DNA of 25,223 bases from Scenedesmus sp. ARA3. Lineage: Eukaryota > Chlorophyta > Chlorophyceae > Sphaeropleales > Scenedesmaceae. The notes under the pieces were generated by a model, which searched no databases, was not told where the DNA came from, and saw nothing but the letters and a program-made list of their open reading frames with translations. A program made the translations under genes and the position numbers. Of the stretch, positions 1-11,800 are shown one piece after another; the first letter of the stretch is position 1; every line of letters begins with the position of its first letter. The stretch is taken from NCBI GenBank assembly GCA_004335835.1, contig RWJK01001189.1, forward strand, positions 3,159 through 28,381, written 5' to 3'.

Positions 1-160
1 CCTTCATAAAGTGGCTGCGGCTTGAGCGAACCCCTACCCCCTATAGCGAAAGGGGCACCGCGTCCCCCCAGCCCCCCTATACGGCGGTTTGTGGTTCGCC
101 CCCAAGTGACAATGTAACACCATGATAGTAACAAGTCACAAAAAAATCACAAGGAGTCAC

Positions 161-1438
<1,278 letters not shown>

Positions 1439-1967
1439 CTTGGTGTGCCCAGCGGTGTGCTGCAGTGAAACTCCTGCTAACTTGGGTGTCGCGATCAAGC
1501 CTGCCTGCTAATTTTTTTGGTGGCTCCTTCACCAGCCTCAATTAAGAGTCAGCGAAGGGGGGCCTTTTTTTGTTTATGGAGCAGACTCAGCTGACTCCGT
1601 GTTTCCCCCCAATAGGTGGTAGGGTGAGGTATTTGAGCCCTTGAAGGGGAAAGAGGGAAGATCGTGCGCCTAGCCGACCTCTAAAGGCCCCCCAGGCACA
1701 CACACTTCCTCGTTGTTACTAATGTTATGCAGTCACCCGTTGTCTCACCGACAAGTTGGGAACGACTTTGATATGGTTTAATTGTGATTCCTGATATCTC
1801 TGCAACGGACACAGCAGCTAGTGTGCCGGTCAACCTTCCTTAGTTTCTTGCTACGGCACAGTGTTGTATCTGTGTGCGCACCTGCTTGGCATGCTTGGGC
1901 TCTTTAGACATGCCTGGTGGCGTCTGACTGATACATTTGTGACGTTTAACGGTAGCAGGGCCCCTGC
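1439..1967. promoter_or_regulatory. Divergent intergenic region between PABP and the IFT22-like gene
   Basis: The two start codons are 529 bp apart and face away from each other, so this stretch must hold both 5' UTRs and core promoters. It contains T-rich and C-rich runs around 1560-1620 but no clear TATA box or other motif that I can assign. It lacks the triplet runs seen in the introns. Confidence 0.6.
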
Positions 1968-4615
1968 ATGGAGCTGAAAGTATGTGTTCTGGGCAGCAGC
2001 AGGGTTGGCAAGACAGCCCTGTGCAGGGCACTGACAGAGCAGCCTCTTGCTGATGGCGACTACCAGCCTACATGCGCTGTCAGGTGATGGGTGCTGCATC
2101 TGCTGTATGTGGTGGCCGCCCAAGCTGGGCATGCTCCAGGTGAAACATGCACATGCACGACAAGGGCAGGGTGCACCCACATGGGGCACTGCATGATGCT
2201 GTTGTCAGGCGTTGTTCTTCAGATGTGCAAGTCAGCACTGCCATCCACAGCTGCAGTGCTAATGGATGCATGCCACATACGGGCACAGCAGGAAGCCTCA
2301 GTAGCGGCGAAGGCAGCTCCTGTTTGTACCTCTTGCAGGATCCAGGAGTGGACGCGCCAGCTTGGGCAAGAGCATGTCAAGGTGCAGCTGTGGGATGTGG
2401 CAGGCGGCAGCCAGTTTCAAAACTACTGGGAGCTGATGTCCAAGGTGGGCACAACAGCTGCAGAGATGTGTTGAGGGTGCTACTTCGTGAACAACATGCG
2501 CACCCTTCAGCAAGGTGCAGTCTCCGAGCTGCAGATGTGACGCCAGGATTTACCTTGTGTGTCCATGTCTGAGCAAGTGACTGTAGTCAGGGTGTACTGT
2601 TTGTCGCTATGCTGTGCAACACAGCAACGTGCACGCTTCCCCTGGTGCAAGTTGATGCTGTAGCGCAGCAACAGTGTTCAGAATTGTTGGCACACAGGCA
2701 GCAGGCAGCTGCATGATGAACAACAAGTGGCTGATGAAGCAAATGGCCAACAGCTGCCAAAGAACGGCGCAGCCTGACTACGGGCGTCAACCTGGTGCTG
2801 CTTAGCCATTTCCAAGTATAAGAGAACCAGCTGGGCTGCTGCAGCAGTTGTTTCAGCAATTGCATGCTTGCCTGCATCCTTGCAGGAATGTGCGTCCTGC
2901 GGCACTGCTACTGAAGGCGTAACCGCAGCTGTGCCTGCTGTGGACACTTGTGGACGACGGCGAAAAGTCAACAAATCCTTCGACTGATGTTTCTGCGCGC
3001 TGCATGTTGCTGAGAACATGCTGCTTCTTCTGTTCCGCTGCACAGCCAGCAGACTGGTGCTGCAGTTCCTCCAGAACAGCTTGCTGCTTGCTCAGCCCAT
3101 GCTTGCCTCGGTTCTGCTGTGTTATTTACTTGCAGGACGTGGACGGCGTGCTGCTGCTGGTTGACCGTGCGCAGCTGGATGCAGCCTAGGACTGCGCTGA
3201 CACCTAAACAGCCAGTCGATTCCCAGCCCTGGTGTACCTGTACATGCTTCTGTTCTGTGTTGTTACTTGCAGGGCGTCGACGGTGTGCTGCTGCTGGTTG
3301 ACCCCTCACAGCCTGAGCAGGAGCGGCAGCTGGAGCAGCTATATTTGCACTTTGCGCAGCCCAACAGCCTGACCATGAAGCAGTGCTTGGTGCTGGGCCT
3401 CGGCGTGGCACGCGGGGCGGAGGCAGCAGCACCACCAATCTGGGCAGGTGAGGCAGATGATATGCATGCCTGCAGTTTAGTACAGTGTCCTACAGCCCTG
3501 GCAGAAGATAGGTCCTGCAGCGCATGGTGCTGGGCTCAGCGTGGCACGAGGGGCTGAAAGGGCAGGGGGTGCAGCTGGCTGGGCAGGTAGGTGAAAATTG
3601 TGTGGGAGTGTGACGCTGGCTGCAGTGGGCTGCCGTGTGTCACAGTGCTGGCAGAGGGTAGATCCTGTATGGACTGCTGGATCATGCAGTGCATGGTGCT
3701 GAGGCTCATGGTAGCACGAGGGGCAGAGGCAGCGAGAGCAGCTGGCAGGGCAGGTGGGTGGGGGGCTGCAGCGTACTTCAGTCTGGCAGAGGATGCATGC
3801 TGCTTTGAGCCCTGGGCCCTGCTGCAAGGTCTGTTCAGGGGTTGGGTGTCATGGCGTGCACAGATTGCCAGAGATGCCAGGGTACACAACACTGCAGGTG
3901 GCATGGGTTGTAAAATGACGAATTCTTGACAAAGCCAGGATCCCGAATGACTGGTCACGCACAGCTGTGCACCTTCAAGCAATGCTGAGCCAGCCTGGGT
4001 CTGAGACCCCCGCCAAAGTCTCCTGGCACTCCGAGTGGGCTGTTGATGTAGGCACGGCTGCCCGGCAGCATGGCATGGCAGTTGTGCTTGTGTACTGGGC
4101 GCAGCGGATGATGGTGGTGCTGCTGATGCTGATGCCGCAGGGCTGCGTGGGAAGCTGAAGAAGCTGCCGTCAGGATATGTGGCACTAGACATCTCGGCAC
4201 CGGATGCAGGGCGCAAGGTGCGGCACTTGCGGCACAAGTCGTCTGTGACAGCTGCATCATGGTGACGGCTGTTGGCAGTGGTGATGACCACAGCGTCATG
4301 TTCACCACGGCCTGGCTGAGCACTGCAGGCTGCGGCGCATACTGCACTGTTGAGCGAGTTATACACAGCTATACAGCTGCTTGTAGTGTTGAAGCAGACC
4401 ACATGCTATGTGCCAGATGTCTTATGGCTATTGCATGTCCAGGCCAGGCAGCCCATGCGCGCTGATCCGTTTAGTGCTTGTACATGTGACTGCAGGCAGC
4501 TGGTGACTTGCTGGACAAGCTTCTCTGGGGTGAGCTCACTTGCAAAGATGGACAGTCTAGCATGAAACTCACTTGTGCTTCAACAGCTGCAGGACGGTGT
4601 TTTGCACTGTGCTGA
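1968..4615 (+). CDS. IFT22: IFT22/RABL5-like small GTPase of the intraflagellar transport B complex, 5 exons
   Basis: Proposed exons are 1968-2083, 2339-2444, 3273-3447, 4141-4217 and 4496-4615. The first four are firm, because phases 2, 0 and 1 join correctly. The product starts MELKVCVLGSSRVGKTAL, with a P-loop GSSRVGKT. It continues with VRIQEW (switch I position), VQLWDVAGG (G3 motif) and GVDGVLLLVDPSQ. A segment LRGKLKKLPSGYVALDIS follows, matching the KLK region near the end of RABL5/IFT22. No NKxD motif is visible, as is usual for this family. IFT22 binds IFT74/81 in the IFT-B core and acts in cilium assembly. The extreme C-terminus and the donor of exon 4 (4217, or 4261 before GTGACG) are uncertain. 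Introns 2 and 3 contain degenerate copies of exon 3 edges. Another Rab-like GTPase is possible, but the YW and KLK regions favour IFT22. Confidence 0.8.
3136..3189 (+). repeat. Degenerate copy of IFT22 exon 3 start with its acceptor, ending in a stop
   Basis: The sequence after the acceptor at 3131-3135 reads DVDGVLLLVDRAQLDAA and then TAG (3187-3189) in the frame left by exon 2. The real exon 3, 137 bp further on at 3273, reads GVDGVLLLVDPSQPEQ. The upstream T-rich stretch and the ttacttgcag acceptor are also shared, so the duplicated unit spans the intron-exon junction. Use of this acceptor would truncate the protein. Confidence 0.8.
3517..3753 (+). repeat. Two degenerate copies of IFT22 exon 3 end with donor, inside intron 3
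   Basis: The real exon 3 end (about 3374-3447: cag tgcttggtgctgggc, later gggcag then gtgagg) recurs at about 3517-3586 (ending gggcag then gtaggt) and at about 3685-3753 (ending gggcag then gtgggt). Donors are therefore spaced 139 and 167 bp apart. Both copies have frame-changing indels. A flanking intron motif resembling ctggcagaggatag also recurs near each copy. The real junction is 3447, because only that donor gives phase 1 into exon 4 with continuous homology. Confidence 0.75.
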
Positions 4616-5491
4616 GTATACAACCTCAACTCAGCGCCACAGCATAGTATATGGCATGACTCGGTTTACCGTAAACCAGGCGACTTGAGCTGGTAGCTGC
4701 ACTACTCTGACAATGTCACATACGGTAGTTACATTGTGTTGCAGCAGGCTGCTGTGCACTCACAGCAGTGTGTGTCCGCGTGGCGTGCCAGTCGCACTTG
4801 GTGCATGGTTTTCTCTTTTCATGTTAAGGGTGCATGGTTGCATGAACGCCGTATATTTGTGTGAGGTCAGAGCTGACGAATCAGGACTGCATGGCTTAGA
4901 TGCTTCCTCACACACGCCCTGCTGCAGCGTGCCATGAGTGTATCCCTCGACTTACGCTAACAAGCTGCAGCGCCGCTGCTGCTGCTGCAGGTTGCCTAGC
5001 GCAGAAGAAAGACATGATAGAGCGCAGCGTGATGGGGGAGTGATGGCAGAGGCTGCTACTGTAGCCTGATGAATGCATCCTGCGCGCGCCTGAGTACTGT
5101 AGACACACTTGGCAGGATGCCACACTGACCAGGCACAATGCATTGTCACATGGATGCCAGCCTAGTGCCCAACTTGCAAGCTGCAGCAACTGCAGTAGCG
5201 GCACACCGTGTGGTGACCACACATGGCTGCAACAATTGGGGCGCGGAGCCGATGGCGTTGATGCTATGGCTTGATGAGTAACATGATGATGATGATGATG
5301 GCTGCAACAACAAACCAGTCAGTGATGCCTGCTGGCACTGCATGGCATTTGCATACGTTGCATGCATACAGCGCCGCGTCCTTTCATGACACTATGCACG
5401 GTGCTGGACAGGCTGTTGGCTTGAAGCCTTCAAATTGTGACAGCACACCAACTGTTGGAAGCAATTGCTTGAACATGTACAGCCACAGCAG
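4616..5491. other. Convergent intergenic region between the IFT22-like gene and PPCS
   Basis: This 876-bp stretch should hold both 3' UTRs. A TGTAA on the minus strand (4729-4733) lies about 760 bp past the PPCS stop and could be its poly(A) signal, though the distance is large. I see no TGTAA soon after the IFT22 stop. Short open frames here have no recognisable features. Confidence 0.5.
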
Positions 5492-6723
5492 CTACGAGAC
5501 ATGCTGCTGCTGCTGGAAGCGCGTGTGCAGCGCCACAATCCTCCCCACCAGCTGCTTCTCTATGTGTGGCTCCTGCGGGGGCCGCAGCACCTCAAGCACT
5601 TCAACACCGCTGCTGCTGCTGCTGCCAGCAGCAGCAGCAGCGTCCTCACCAGGTCGCTGTATGACCAGCACGCGATCCTTGCGCGTGTGCAGCAAATTTG
5701 CCACCACTGCGTGCACGTGGTACTTGTCAAGCGCGCCCGCGGCCTGCAGCACACCACAACAACCCATGAGAACATCAAGAATGATTTCAAAGTTGCATGT
5801 GATCAGGCGCTCACAAGTTGGCTGTGGCCAGACCCGTGGCGCATTCGTGCATCAAAGAGCCATCTGCAGAGCCGCAACAGCGTGTTGTGCGAATCAGCAG
5901 CATGAGCCTCAGCTGAGACTGCTGATACACTGCCTAGGTCAGCAAGCACAGTGCAAACACGGTCATACGCTGTTAGCATGCTACAAGCAATTCAGCTGTA
6001 GGAGTATGGCGATGTGTAGAGTCACTGCCGCACCTTTTTCACCAGGATGGACTCGTCTGTCTCCAGCTTGAAGCTGACAACCATGCACTTTGGCGCCCAT
6101 TCGTGCCGCAGTGAGTACAGCATCTTTGGCACCTGATCAGATCAAACAGTGCGCATGTCACGGCAAAAAGGACACCACAAAAGCGCAGGCGCTGAACACA
6201 ACAGGCACTCTACAATCTGACGGTGCCTGTAAGTCTACGGCCCCTGTACAATGACGCCTGCACCGTGCCACCCACACCTGGTCACCACACAACTACTGCT
6301 GCGCAGCTGCAGTACACATTACACATGTACATCTTGTGCTGTCATGTGTCGAGCAAAACAACAGGATTCTACCGTCAAGGTGCAGTAAGAAGCTCACCTT
6401 GTGCAGCTGCAGCACCAGGGGGCCGTCAGAGCTCTGGATCTTGTGCTCCACCTGGCAGTAGCAGTAGCAGCAGCAGTGTACGCGGCAGCAGGGTTGGCAG
6501 CGCTGCAGCACCCTGCACGCACAAAAGGCTTGCAAGCATGGCTGCTTTGCGCTGCACGCCGCGCTGCTGCTGCTGCTGCTGCTGCTATGCTTAGCTTGTA
6601 CGCCATTGCTGCTGTCAGGTGATATGCTGGTGGTTGCTGTAACTCTGGTGCACCTATGCTGCATGTCGCTGCTGCTGCACTCATTGTACACGCCACTGCT
6701 GCCGCACCTGTATCTGCTGCACG

Positions 6724-6763
<40 letters not shown>

Positions 6764-8238
6764 AGTGTCACCTCACCAGTTGCGACCAGGGCACGTAGAA
6801 GTCAGACACAGCAGCAGCCAGGTAGAAGACCACCTGCTGCCCGAATGGCGCTGCTGCACACCCGATAGCGCGCAGGTACTGCAGAGACAGCAGTTCAGGG
6901 GCAGCAGCAGCAGGGCGATATCGTGGATGATATGCTGTTGCAAAACCCCAGGCACCTGTGCACCACAGCAGTGGCAGGTAGCAACCCAATTGCAGAATGC
7001 TGTTGACCATTCATGGTACGGGGCTGAGTCGCACGTAAGGGTCCACTTCGGAACAGCCGGTGCTTGGGGCTGGCTGGCTGCAATTGCAGAGAGCAGCTGC
7101 AGCTGCCCTTCCGGCAATCCACAGTACGAACAGCCGCAAATGCTTGCTGCTACCCCGTTCAGCACGACGCTTAGATCAAACAGAGGTCGCATGAAACAAG
7201 CAGCTGCAGCCCACTTGCACGTGTTCGAAGATGGTTGCGGAGGGGAGTGCCAGCAGCTTGTGCAACTGCTGCTCTGTACTAGCTTGCTGTGACTGTTGCG
7301 CCAGGCCATTCGCTGTTTCTCCTCACACAATTCAAGCCCACAGGAAAACTGCTCACTGATTGTTCCAACCAAACAGAATGTATGCACCCTCAAGCTGCAG
7401 CCCACCTGCAGGTACTCAAAGATGGTTGTGAAGGGCAGCGTCAGCAGCTTGTGCGAGTGCTGCACCTCCTGCACCTTCTGCAGAATGGCTGCCACCCGCC
7501 CCGCTGCAGGCTCCTGCAAGCTGTAGCTGCTGCTGCTGCTGCTGCTGCTGTTGAGGCTGAGCAGCGACTGCAGCAGGGGCACTGTCTCCGTGAGGGGGAG
7601 GTCCTGGGTGAAGGGTTGGATGCTGCCAGTGCGAGTCAGGAAGATGACTGCATAACCGGCCTGCGGGAGGTTAGCACAGCAACAAAAACAGCATCAGCAG
7701 CACCAACAGCAGCACCAACGGTGTGGGTGAGGAAGATGACTGCATTGCCGGCCTGCGGAGGTTTGCGTAGCATCAGCAACCGCACCAGCAATGTGATAGG
7801 TGGCACAACACAAGTGTGCAACTGCAAGCATTGCTGCTGGTTGATGCGTGGGAACAAGGCGTGTCTGCATGGTGTTGCAGGTGCAGCAGCCTGGCTCGGC
7901 AGCAGTGCACTTGCCCTGGTTGAGCTGGGACAGTGTGCACCAGCCGTTTGAAAAAGGGTTGCTTTCAAATCAATCTCAAATCACCAACCAGTGTGTGCGA
8001 GACAGCATGTTGCAGCAAAGATTGCACCTGCATGGCAGCGAGCTGGGCACCTCACCTTGAGGAACTGCTCCGTTGACATGGCGCCCCTCGTGCCTGCGCT
8101 GAAGTTGTCAATGAAGCGCACACAGTTGCGCTCCAGAGGCACAGTCGTGCCTCCAGAAGTCACACACGCAATGGGCACAGTTAGCTTGCCATCACGACCA
8201 ACGTGGCCGCGGAAGAAGGCAGCAATCCTGTTCCCCAC

Positions 8239-8270
<32 letters not shown>

Positions 8271-8325
8271 AGGGACTGTCAGCGAAGAACTCCTCAACCG
8301 TAGCCACGGGCTGGGCGTGCGACAT
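5492..8325 (-). CDS. PPCS: Phosphopantothenate-cysteine ligase (CoaB-type), complete, 6 exons, 343 aa
   Basis: Exons (minus) are 8325-8056, 7660-7406, 6878-6777, 6451-6398, 6132-6034 and 5743-5492. All introns are phase 0. The enzyme joins cysteine to 4'-phosphopantothenate in coenzyme A synthesis. Landmarks of the eukaryotic family appear in order: [12 protein letters not shown] (54-65), NFSAGTRGA (74-82), [12 protein letters not shown] at the exon 2 start, [25 protein letters not shown] (193-206), [34 protein letters not shown] (247-253) and [13 protein letters not shown] in exon 6. The order and length match plant CoaB (about 310 aa), with the excess in two Ser runs (exons 1 and 2) and an Ala/Ser run (exon 6), all triplet tracts. 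Met at 8325 is preferred; an upstream in-frame Met (8367) would add 14 residues. Exon 2 has degenerate edge copies on both sides. The 5' end faces the lipase gene. Confidence 0.95.
6728..6763. repeat. (CTG)n microsatellite in PPCS intron 3
   Basis: There are about 12 uninterrupted TGC/CTG triplets, which read as CAG in the direction of the PPCS transcript. They begin just after the donor of exon 3 (GTGAGGTGACACTG). A further run of CTG triplets lies at about 6566-6587 in the same intron. Confidence 0.95.
7185..7290 (-). repeat. Degenerate copy of PPCS exon 2 end with donor, inside intron 2
   Basis: On the minus strand, this stretch repeats the last part of exon 2 (about 7385-7470). Shared blocks are GCACAAGCTGCTG, AACCATCTT and a GTGGGCTGCAGCT block after the junction. 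The copy lies about 190 bp further into the intron. Its junction reads CGTGCAA then GTGGGC, against CCTGCAG then GTGGGC in the real donor (exon end 7406). Small deletions break the frame. Confidence 0.75.
7715..7770 (-). repeat. Degenerate copy of PPCS exon 2 start with acceptor, inside intron 1
   Basis: On the minus strand, CCTCCGCAG followed by GCCGGCAATGCAGTCATC (from 7752) repeats the real junction CCTCCCGCAG followed by GCCGGTTATGCAGTCATC (from 7660). The offset is 92 bp. The copy encodes [11 protein letters not shown], against [11 protein letters not shown]. An offset of 92 is not a multiple of three, so using this acceptor and reading through would shift frame and stop soon after. The acceptor itself looks intact. 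Confidence 0.85.
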
Positions 8326-8817
8326 GCTTCTGGTACAGGATCTGATAATAAGCGGCGCGTAGTGCAATAAGCAGGGTACGCAGCGGTTTGCTGTAGGTGT
8401 CGGAGCAGCAGCTGAGACCCGTTAAATCAGCAGGCGTGTGTAGCTGATCTTGAAGGTTGTTAGTATGCATACGCTGTATACAGGCGACAAGGGCCTTGAT
8501 GTCAGTTTGCTACTGTGACTGTGCCGAACCCTGGCACTTCGACTGTCTTCCTGGTAGAACTACTCTCCTTTGAACTTGCAAAGCAGGCTTCGTCTGGCTC
8601 CGTTAATGCAATGCGCGCAGTGTCAGCTACACATCTGCAACATTTAAAAGCTTGATTGAAGTGGCACACTGCTGCTGCCAGCTTGTACAGAGAATGCAGA
8701 GGTATTCGTGAACAATTCGCATTAATCACAAACTTGAACAACTTGCTGGATGCATCGCTGTTGTAGAGGCTGTGGATGGATTCAGTCACTGCTAGTCTGA
8801 CGGTGTCACCCGTGAAC
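8326..8817. promoter_or_regulatory. Divergent intergenic region between PPCS and the lipase gene
   Basis: The two start codons are 492 bp apart, back to back, so both promoters and 5' UTRs lie here. I see no motif that I can assign. A minus-strand open frame at 8502-8837 has no recognisable domain and overlaps the lipase start. Confidence 0.6.
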
Positions 8818-11800
8818 ATGTGCGGTGCGTGGAGCACTGCGCTGCTGCTGTTGGCCCTGACGCTGCCTGCCGCACTTTCAGTGAATGTTGCGCCATTGTT
8901 TGAGCCAGCGGGAACTCAAGCCAGACGTACTTTGGTAGCTGGAGCGCCAGCAGCAGCAACGGCAGCAGCTAGGAGTCCCAAGCACCGCGCAAGGCAGCTG
9001 TTGCAACAAGCAGATAAGCCTGCCCTGACGCATTTTGGAGGGATGGACATGGAAGGTGAGCTTGCGTGTGGCGCTGTGTGGCGCTGGGGTCATGCTCAGC
9101 CTGATGAGCTGCCTTGGTGCAGAGCCAGGCTGGCACAGCTGCTCATGCCAGCCTCAGCAGCAAGCACTCTCAATGTCAAGTTGACGCATCTGAGCGACTC
9201 CGCGCGGTTGTTCGCAATCGTTGATGAGATGGTGGTGTGCAACTGACTTGTGTTCACAGCCACTGGTATTCATGGCAAGCTAGCGGCAACCTAGGCAGTT
9301 CACCAGCAGTCCACACCAGACGCTCAGCCGTTCCCCCCACAGACCTCCCTAGTACAGCAGGAGCCACCAGCAGCCAGCTGATGGCTCTTGAAGGTGTATT
9401 GCGCCGAGCTGGCGCTTGGTCTGAACTAAGCCCCAACTGCAAAGTTAATCACACCAGACTTGCCAAGTTTTTTTGCAATACAGGCAATTGACACAGGTGT
9501 CTGAAACCTATTTTTGGTTGTTTAAGGTACAAATCTACAAAAAATACTTGATTTGCTTGTTGGTGGCTGCATCTGATCACCAGCATGCAATCTGCAGCTC
9601 AGTAGAGGTGGTACCCCCCACTGGCACTGCATGCACACACATTGCTGCTCCCTATGCGCAGCAGACACAAACCAACAAAAGTACACTGCCCAGACACCAC
9701 TACTGGCAGGAAACCACTGGCGCATAGCAGCAGCTGCAGGGGTCATAATCTGCAACATGTTGCTGTCGCTAGAGGCCACCAACTGCAGCAGCCTGCAAAA
9801 GGAATGTAGCGACACTCCAGACACTGAACCAGCAGTCCAGCACGCTCAACGGTCACAAGGGGTTGCCTAACCAATCACATCATGTGGCAAAAGGCGAATT
9901 CAAGGGCATTGCAGCACCTGGAGCATTACCAGCACCTTGCCTGCTTCTGCTGTAGTCCTGCTGCTGTGACCATTACACAACTCCAGGCGCCAGCTTGGGT
10001 ACCAGCGAGCGGTCCAAACTAAACTATTGCTGAGCACACCTTCGTGCAGTTTCAGTTTCCGCTGATTCACTACTACAGCAATAACATCTTTCATTTTTAT
10101 TAACAACTAAGGTTCTGAGCACTTTCGTAATTTTGACTAGATTCTGGTTTAGTTCAGTAGCAGCGGTCTGCACCGCCGGGTGGTGTAATAAACATTCAAC
10201 AGCATGCACAAGACACAACATTGAGCCAGCAGCTGCACTGCAAGCAGTGACTGCGCTGCGTGACTGTGTCTGCTGTGTTTAATCAAGTCGCATCAGCATG
10301 CAACAATCTCACAAACAGCATCGTCGTCACCAGCCCTACACCCCAGTCATGCAAAATGCGTCATCTGTGCTGCAACTTTGCGCAAGATAGGCAAGGTCTC
10401 TGTTGCTGTGTCATCGGTTGCGTGCTGCCACTGTGCTCTGCTGCAGACATGGTGCCAGAAGGCTACCCAATAGAGAAGCACCGAGTCAACACAGAGGATG
10501 GATGGGTGCTGAACATGTACCGCATACCACATGGCAAGTACCGCACTCAGCAGCAGCTCCTTGGCACAGCAGCCACAGCGGCAGCAGTCTGTTGTGTGAC
10601 TCGCAACATACGGAACACGCCAGCACACAGCAACAGCCGGAGGTATTGGCAGCCACAGTGCCAGCAGCACGTGCATCCAGCTGCATCTATTACATTGCAG
10701 CAACATGCCGCACTTCGCTGTAGCTGGAGCGGCTCACAGGTGCCCCGCTGATGGCATGCACCCACTCCTTGCAGGCGTGTACAAGCACACAAGCCTGGGC
10801 CGCACCTGATGGTGCTGCTGCACCAAGGCATCACGCTGTTGCTGCTGTCACAACTCTGTATGTCATTCTGCATCCTGCCGCAGGCAAGTACAGGAACAGC
10901 CAGCCTGGGCCGCGCCCTGTGGTGCTGCTGCACCACGGCATCACGCTGTCAAGCGCGTGCTTCGCACTGCTGAATGCAAATGAGAGCATGGCCTACATTC
11001 TAGCTGACGCAGGTGTGTGGTGGTGCTCAAGGTTTGGGGATGGGGGCCTGGGGACAGGCAAACAAGCAGCTATGATGACAGGTTGAGTGGATCAACACTA
11101 TTGCATGTTTGTGGATTTAGGCAGCTTCACCTAGCAGTCCTGATAAGATCAACTGCTACATCATGCTGCGCACACTGGCATGCTGCCTCTGCTGCACTGC
11201 TTGCTGCTGCAGGGTTTGATGTGTGGATGGCCAACACACGCAGCAACACCTTCAGCAGGGGCAACTACAACTACAGCCACAGGCAGTCGGAGTACTGGTG
11301 AGCGGCAGCCGCAGCAGCAGCAGCGTAGATACCCCACGGCCACAGAGACAGCAGTAGCAGCAGCAGAGCAGGAGAGTGTTTGAGCAACTGCGGCCGCACG
11401 CAGTTGCAGGGCACCCACAAAACCACCACCAGCAGCAGCAGGCGACACAACTGTGCAGCACTATTTCCGCCAGGGGTGGCAGGTCAGCCATATGCACGGC
11501 TCTTGTCTTGCAGCAACGGTAGCAGCGCAGTGCTTACAACAGCCCAACCAGCTGCTGCTGATATGTGACACTTTACTGACATGTACATGATTCAAAAAAA
11601 AGAGTGGCATGCACCTGCAGGTACCACAGCATCGATGAATACGGGCTGATCGACCTGCCTGCTCAGGTCAACGCAGCGCTGCAGGTGGCAGGGGCCAAGA
11701 AGTTAGCCATTGTGGGGCATTCACAGGTGAGACCGGACATGCTGTTGTGTCCTCACCGGGCGTGCCTTGCAGCAGACCTGTACATCAGGGCATTATCAAG

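Noticed and set aside
8502..8837. 111-codon minus-strand open frame between PPCS and the lipase gene
   Set aside because: It overlaps the lipase signal-peptide exon and the shared promoter, with no recognisable domain.
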